DNA of 64,000 nt from Paraspadella gotoi. Its lineage: Eukaryota > Chaetognatha. Shown in pieces: positions 57,901 through 64,000 of the stretch (positions are counted from its first letter, which is position 1; each line of letters starts with the position of its first letter). The stretch lies in the NCBI GenBank assembly GCA_051294375.1, contig CM119268.1, forward strand, positions 16,707,181 to 16,771,180, in the 5' to 3' direction. A model generated the notes under the pieces. That model did no database searches and had not been told where the DNA came from. It was given only the letters and a program-made list of their open reading frames with translations. The translations under genes were made by a program, and so were the position numbers.

Positions 57901-60162
57901 AGAAATATGTATTAAAAAAAATAACTAAAAAATCGTGACGGTTTCTAATTGGAATCTTAGCCAATACATAATAAAAGAATTTTTTTTTTCTTCGAGTTTT
58001 GACAATGAGAGAAAATAATTGTTTTAATCGAATTCTTTCGTAAAAAACACCAGAGTAATTGGAATCGTATGGAAATAACAACGTAGCCTTTTCAAAACGC
58101 ATCATCATGTAATTAACAAAAATTCAGTTTATATTTTTTTAAAATTTTAATTGGACAAAGACTTGTCTTCGTTAATGATTGCTTAATTTATGAATACACA
58201 AACTAAAACAATCGATAATGTGCAGTGCTTTCTACCTAACGCTGAACTCAAAGAGAGTTGTTAAAGTAGTACTTTTAATTATAAATTTAAATTCACGCGC
58301 ACGTGATGAATGGTTAGTTTAAACAGAAAACAGAAAACAGCAAACAGCAAACAGAAAAGGTCTAAACGAGGGCAATTCAATTGAATCGTGACTAGCCGCT
58401 TTCAAAAAGCACGAATTTGTGATGATAAATTTACCGAATATTAATTTTTTTTTCAAAATAGAATTTCCTTTTTTTCCCCAAAATTTTAAGAGGAAATCGT
58501 CCTTCCAAAATTTTGGCTCCCGACGACATTTTTTTTTTTATATTTATTTCTTCATTTTTTAAAACCGCGAATATAAAAGGTGAAAATAAAGGTTAGTGCG
58601 TATAAGACCGGAAAAAATATTAGACGAAAATATGTCGCAGAAAAATTTAATTTAAATCTGAGATCTTTTGTTTTTTTCTTCGGCGCCGGTGTCGGTTGGT
58701 ATTGCGGAAATGTGCATTCAAATTTATGATAGATAAAATTAGATACGGTGTATATAAATGAGTCAAGAGCAATGTGTTTAAATTAGAAAACTCCGATGCT
58801 AAAAAAAGCTTGGTAAACGTTAATGACATTAGTATAAGATAAATTTCTATAAATATTATAAGTTTTGGTCACGGCCTTTTATCACAAGTTGTGTCTATTT
58901 CAATAAAAATCTCGTCAAAAGTTGTTTTCCTTCAAATTTGCTAAAAGAGAAATTGTTTTTAACAGTTGCTTTTAAAGTATACAGGTTTTTTAGACCAAAT
59001 CGAATCATATTAGAAACACTGAGTGGGAAAGAAAATCAAAGACAGAAAAATAGAACGAGCTTTTTTGACAGTTCTCTCGGTATTCTTTATGAAAGTAATA
59101 AATTACGACACCCGTTCGATTAAGCAAGCTAAAAAAAAATAAATTGTCACATTATTCTTGCGATTCGTAATTAACTTTTATCAATAATTATGTATTTTTA
59201 ATTGCAAATACTTAGGCTATCATAAATTATCACAATCAGGATATACAATTAGCCTAAACAGCATTTTGATAGTTTTGTAATTTTATAACAACCGGACTGG
59301 AGAGAGTGTGGCTCTTTACTAACAGACTCATGAAAAAAAATAAATTAAAAAAATGAAACAACATATACAAACAGACAAACAAAAAAACTATTCTTTAAAA
59401 AAATCTTCTCTTCAGGATACCGCGAAAGAGAAATAAAACCGATTGGCTAAAAGTCAAAAACTGTCTAAGCCGATTGGCGGCGTCTTTAGGTCCTTTGCCG
59501 CTTTGTCGGACGCGGCGTCTACCGGCGCGAAATTCGTGGCGTGGCTTTATTCCTCTAAAGCATGCGGCTTTGCGTGAGATGGAGTTAGATTAAATGGAAT
59601 ACTATGCCTAAGGCAATCTTTGCTCCATTAAAGGCGTAGCGGGGTTCCGCTAAACTCGAAATGAATTGTAGTCCTCGGGATGCTTCATTGATGCAACAAC
59701 ATCGTGTAGTACGAGACACTAGAAACACCGCGTAACACTAGACAGGATTTTCTGTAACATTCCAGCCTCGAAACGATGAAAGAGCATTGTGACGCATGAC
59801 GAGATGGAATGGCGAAGACATGGCGAAGACAGGGCGCCGCACCTCCCGCCAGGACTCGAAGTAAAAAAAAAAAGGCTAAACGCCGATTAAATGAAGGATC
59901 GTTTAAAGAATCGAACGCGACGGAGATTTTGTGTTCGCCTTCGTTTTGAAAAAATAAAAATACAAACAAAACAAAACAAAAAAAGGAAGAACTTTTTTTC
60001 GAATTTAAACAAAATAGCAAAGATGGTGGCGCAAGGAGGAGGAGAAGGAAACGAGAGAACAAAGGAAAAAAAAACTGAGGGGAAAAAAAATTGAAAGCGA
60101 AATGCGACTAAATAAAACTCGGGAATCGTCTTGGAAAAAAAATATATAAAAAAGAATAGCGA

Positions 60163-60271
<109 letters not shown>

Positions 60272-60519
60272 AGATAAGGCTCGAAAACTTTTTTTGTTCT
60301 CGCAAGAAAAAAAGATTTATGATCTTTTCGAGAAAAAAAAATTTCATTTTCAGTTGTTTTCGAGAGAAAGAATTCTTTTGGAATAAAAACAAAGAAAAAT
60401 ACTAACAAGTATAGACGTATCTACAAGGGTAACGATACCGTTTTTGACTGAGAAGTGAAATAAAAGGAAAAACTTTGTCATACATCGTGAATGTCTCCAT
60501 GACTTGAGGTTGCGTTTGA

Positions 60520-60650
60520 AAATGAAATTGCATGAAATTGGTACAAGCAATATGGAAATTATCCATTCATTTAATAAATAAGGTATCTTGCCCCTGACTT
60601 TGGACAGGCTTTGGTGGTTTAAGGCCACCATCACTTTTACATTACTCTTA
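60520..60650 (-). repeat. Repeat family A, inverted copy
   Basis: Reverse complement of the family A consensus. It includes CCTTAAACCACCAAAGCCTG, CCAAAGTCAGGGGCAAGATA, GAATGGATAATTT and a mutated terminal hairpin (60537-60551). It is uninterrupted, so it shows the continuous order that is split by family B at 9.5-10.1 kb. Confidence 0.75.
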
Positions 60651-61399
60651 TATTCTTTAGGGTGATACAACATTTTTATAGTTAACTATATAGAAGAATA
60701 GATAAAATAATAATTATAAAGAGTAACGGAAAGTAATAATACAGTATTAGATAATAACATACTGCTAAGATACCTAAGTGATAATTCACCTGTCGGCAAT
60801 TGGCAATAGGCAATTTGTCTCACCATGCTGCGGGAAGTTATTACAATTCTCAGCACAAAATTTATGTAGATTCGGCAAACATTCACCTTGCAGATTTATT
60901 ATAAATTTAACGGGCAAAACTTTAACTGACAAATGATCAAATATAATCGGAAATTTCTTCGTGAAAAACAAATGATCAAACGGAAATCCTTCGTTAAACG
61001 ATTTTTAAGACAAACGAAAAAGATCGCAGACAGATTTAGCAAGCATCTTCGGATTTCAGAAATTTCTTAAAAGACAATGAACATCAAGATGTTCCCATCA
61101 ATATAATTAACAAATCTAATATTAGAGGTAATATTAGAACTTTTTTAAAAAACGAAATAACATTTACTAAGCGACCAACGCATCATACGCTATGAATCAT
61201 TCTAAACAAGGAAGGACGATTGGGATGTTGTTAGCGTTACAAAATTGTGTCCAAATTTACGAAATTAAAAAGCAGGCTTCTATTTTAAAGTCTTGAGAAA
61301 TTGTAATGGCTTCTAGTCAATAAAGAACGCGCAACACAATTTGCCGCCTTTTTATCTTCTCTTCTCCGCATGAAATGATGTATGTTGCCAAGTCTCCGT

Positions 61400-61750
61400 C
61401 TAAAACTGGACAAACGTCATCTCTCCACCTCTCTTCTTCTTCCTTCTCTCGCCGACTGTCTTTCTCTCTTTATTATTCTCGCCTTTGCCACTTTTACTCC
61501 CCTCCTTTCCTTCTCTACCCCCCATCGTCCTTTTATTATTACTCTCGATTTCTCCCTCCCTCCTCCTCATCCCTCCCTTTCTCCCTCCCTATCCTCTCTT
61601 TATAACTCTCTTTCCCTTCCCCTTTTCTTCCTTCCCTCCCCCCTCCCCTCCCTTTCTCTCTTTATTACTCTCGCTTTTCCCCTCCCTTCCTCCTCCCTGT
61701 CCCCTCTCTCCCTCCACCCTTCCTCTCTTTATTATTCTCGCTTTTTCTGA
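61400..61750 (+). repeat. Pyrimidine-rich tandem repeat
   Basis: Unit of about 80-100 bases containing CTCTCTTTATTAnTCTCGC, repeated about four times with C-rich spacers. It is followed 190 bases later by a second hammerhead-like motif (61934-61963, weaker stem). Frames through it are artefacts. Confidence 0.6.
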
Positions 61751-62260
61751 ATTAAGACGAACAACTTCCCCGTTGAAAGACGACCAACAGAACAGCGCGT
61801 TGGAACGTGATAGTGGAAGCGAAATAAGTGCGAAGAGATAAATTAAAAAGCCATATCGCAGTTTTCTCGTTACCTCTCAGTGGTCTGGGGCCTTAAGGAA
61901 ATCATATGCGTTTTAATATATTAAGAATTCACACTGATGAAAGTATAAAATTAAGACCGAAACATGTCTGTGATTTTTTTCATTAGAAACTTCGTTGTGA
62001 AAACAAAGAAAACTTTTCTTATTTATTAAGAATTAATAGATTGATTAAAATAAAAATGATAGCCTTGGATTAACGTTAATTTTTAGTCACAATTAATTTC
62101 GTTTCTATTTTTCTCACTCACTTTTGGTTTGGGAAAGGATCTTTAAAACTATAACTCGTAAAGTAAAAGAATAGAATATGAAGGAGAGAGGTCAATCATT
62201 TCAGAATTTATAGGTATAATTAAAATTTTTGCTGATTCTCGTTTCCTTTGTTCCTGTTCT

Positions 62261-62306
<46 letters not shown>

Positions 62307-63008
62307 CCACTTTCTCTCCCTCACCTTTTCCTTTAAAAAATGTAGCAAGTATACTTTTTATGAATATAAATTTGCCCTTAAAGATGAATAATTAATTAGG
62401 CACGAACTATCAATTAATACTGAAAGTTATAGATGACCCTGGCGGCCCTTTTAGTAATAGTTTTATCATTCGCTTTCTTTTTAAGTTCCCAATCAATATT
62501 CACTTGTTCTCTCTTTCATTCGTCTCTTCATTGTAACTCAATTTCTTTTTTTTCTTACTTTAATTTTTTCATCAACACAATACTATTCCAAAATTCTTTT
62601 TTTTTAAACAAAATATTTTTTTCTTCTTTTTTTTGGGGGGGGTTTGAAAAGATAGGGTGTTGGTTAAAGGCAATCGACCTGATTCGTGCATTTTCAAACC
62701 TCCTTTCAATTTTCAAGACTGAATATTTAAATTAAGTTTGAAGAAAAAAAAGTTGAGAAGTTAGCAAAAAAAAATAGAACAGAAAGACAGCGACAATGAT
62801 AAAGAAAGAAAGATCGACCGAGAAGATAGAAAGAAGGATAGAAAAAGAAGAGAGCAAATCCAAAACGTAAACGCAAATAACCGACGGAGAAATGAAAAAG
62901 AGATCCAGTTTTCTTGATTCGTTTACGATTTTTTTTTTTCATTCTTATTTTTTTATTTTTTTATTTTTTTAAAAACGACGAATCCATTAGTTTTTTGAAA
63001 CAAAGAAA

Positions 63009-63148
<140 letters not shown>

Positions 63149-63779
63149 TTCCCAAAAAGGAAAAAAGTCTTGTTTTGAACATTTATTACCGAGGGACTTT
63201 GGGTCCAAGGAAACAAAATCAGCGTGAAATGTTGAAAAAAAAACAAAAGCGAAAAATTTAGAAACGAAAATAATAATAAAAATGATAAAAAACTTATATT
63301 GAAAAGACGGCAAATCAGAGTCGACGTGACATGTGTTTTCACTGTCAGAGATATAGTATCACTTTCTATTATCGCAAATTGATATACACATGTTGAGGAT
63401 TTGTTTAAATAAAATATATTTAAAGGGATTATCAAAGTTATAGCTTTTAAAATGAGAAGACCAGAAAACAACTAATTATCTCCTGGTGTACATTAATAAA
63501 TTATGTATCGAAACCCGCATATTTTAACATTTTTTCCTTTAAATTACTTTGGTAAAAGATCCACCGTTTAACTGTCACAAAAAGAACGAATTTTTCGACA
63601 GACGAATCCTGGCGTCTCTTTTGATTTATGAACTACAAATGTATTTTTTAAGGAATGAGTCAGTTGAAAAATAGTTATACCGAGAGAGTGGAGAAACAAA
63701 GCGATTAACTTAATCTTAAGAGTAATATTTTGAGAAAACTAAACATGACAAGGAGATAGAAAATGGAGAAAGACCGTGT

Positions 63780-63847
<68 letters not shown>

Positions 63848-64000
63848 CTACTAGTTTGATTTAGATTCCTAAATAATGACTTTCATTTGAATAATTTGAT
63901 TTTTTCTTGCGGCAAAAGCTCATTTCCGTTGCTTCGACTCCAAGAAGCCGGCGAAAAGAGAAGGACTTTTACAGAAGCCATGTTATGAAACGCTTGAAGT

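Noticed and set aside
61375-61841. Leu/Ser/Pro-rich frames on the plus strand
   Set aside because: Three overlapping frames through a pyrimidine-rich tandem repeat, with no domain.

Overview
The window is nuclear DNA from an invertebrate animal, most likely a bilaterian. Every multi-exon gene has short exons joined by GT-AG introns. The products are animal families: cytochrome P450, muscle-type myosin II, neuronal calcium sensor, a KASH-domain protein, an Ig-domain membrane protein, and an EcR/LXR/FXR-type nuclear receptor. Long (GA)n/(CT)n tracts and short dispersed repeats are abundant. The phylum cannot be fixed from this sequence alone.

Layout. 0.4-3.4 kb (+): a complete six-exon CYP2-clan-like P450. 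5.0-10.4 kb (-): a class II myosin motor domain in eleven exons that stops after the first IQ-like helix, with no coiled-coil rod. 10.4-18.0 kb: no convincing gene; simple repeats and dispersed elements. 18.0-19.9 kb (+): a four-exon EF-hand neuronal calcium sensor. 21.2-23.3 kb (+): a four-exon Amt-type ammonium transporter in which the second pore histidine reads as Asn. 25.6-29.7 kb (+): a RING plus TRAF-type zinc-finger protein. 29.9-31.3 kb (-): a single-exon protein ending in a KASH-like tail, convergent with the RING gene. 31.6-33.0 kb (-): a two-exon single-Ig-domain membrane protein. 33.7-35.6 kb (+): ZUP1, a K63-ubiquitin peptidase with five zinc fingers. 37.2-52.6 kb (-), possibly from 57.8 kb: a large NR1H-type nuclear receptor. 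57.8-64.0 kb: mostly repeats and low-complexity DNA.

Gene models were assembled by hand from splice signals and intron phase. In the P450, calcium sensor, transporter, ZUP1, Ig and nuclear-receptor genes every junction keeps the frame. Myosin has one unexplained phase break between its first two exons. The RING gene has one junction region that is ambiguous.

The largest structural oddity is a ~4.05 kb block inside the receptor gene (40986-45052) that recurs at 45084-49102 across a 25-N gap and carries extra copies of four receptor exons. It looks like an unmerged assembly overlap. The most interesting biology is the receptor's estrogen-receptor-type P-box on an NR1H body, the rodless myosin with a triplicated exon/donor junction, the small KASH protein and the His-to-Asn change in the transporter. 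I saw no CRISPR array, rRNA, canonical tRNA, operon or other prokaryotic system.
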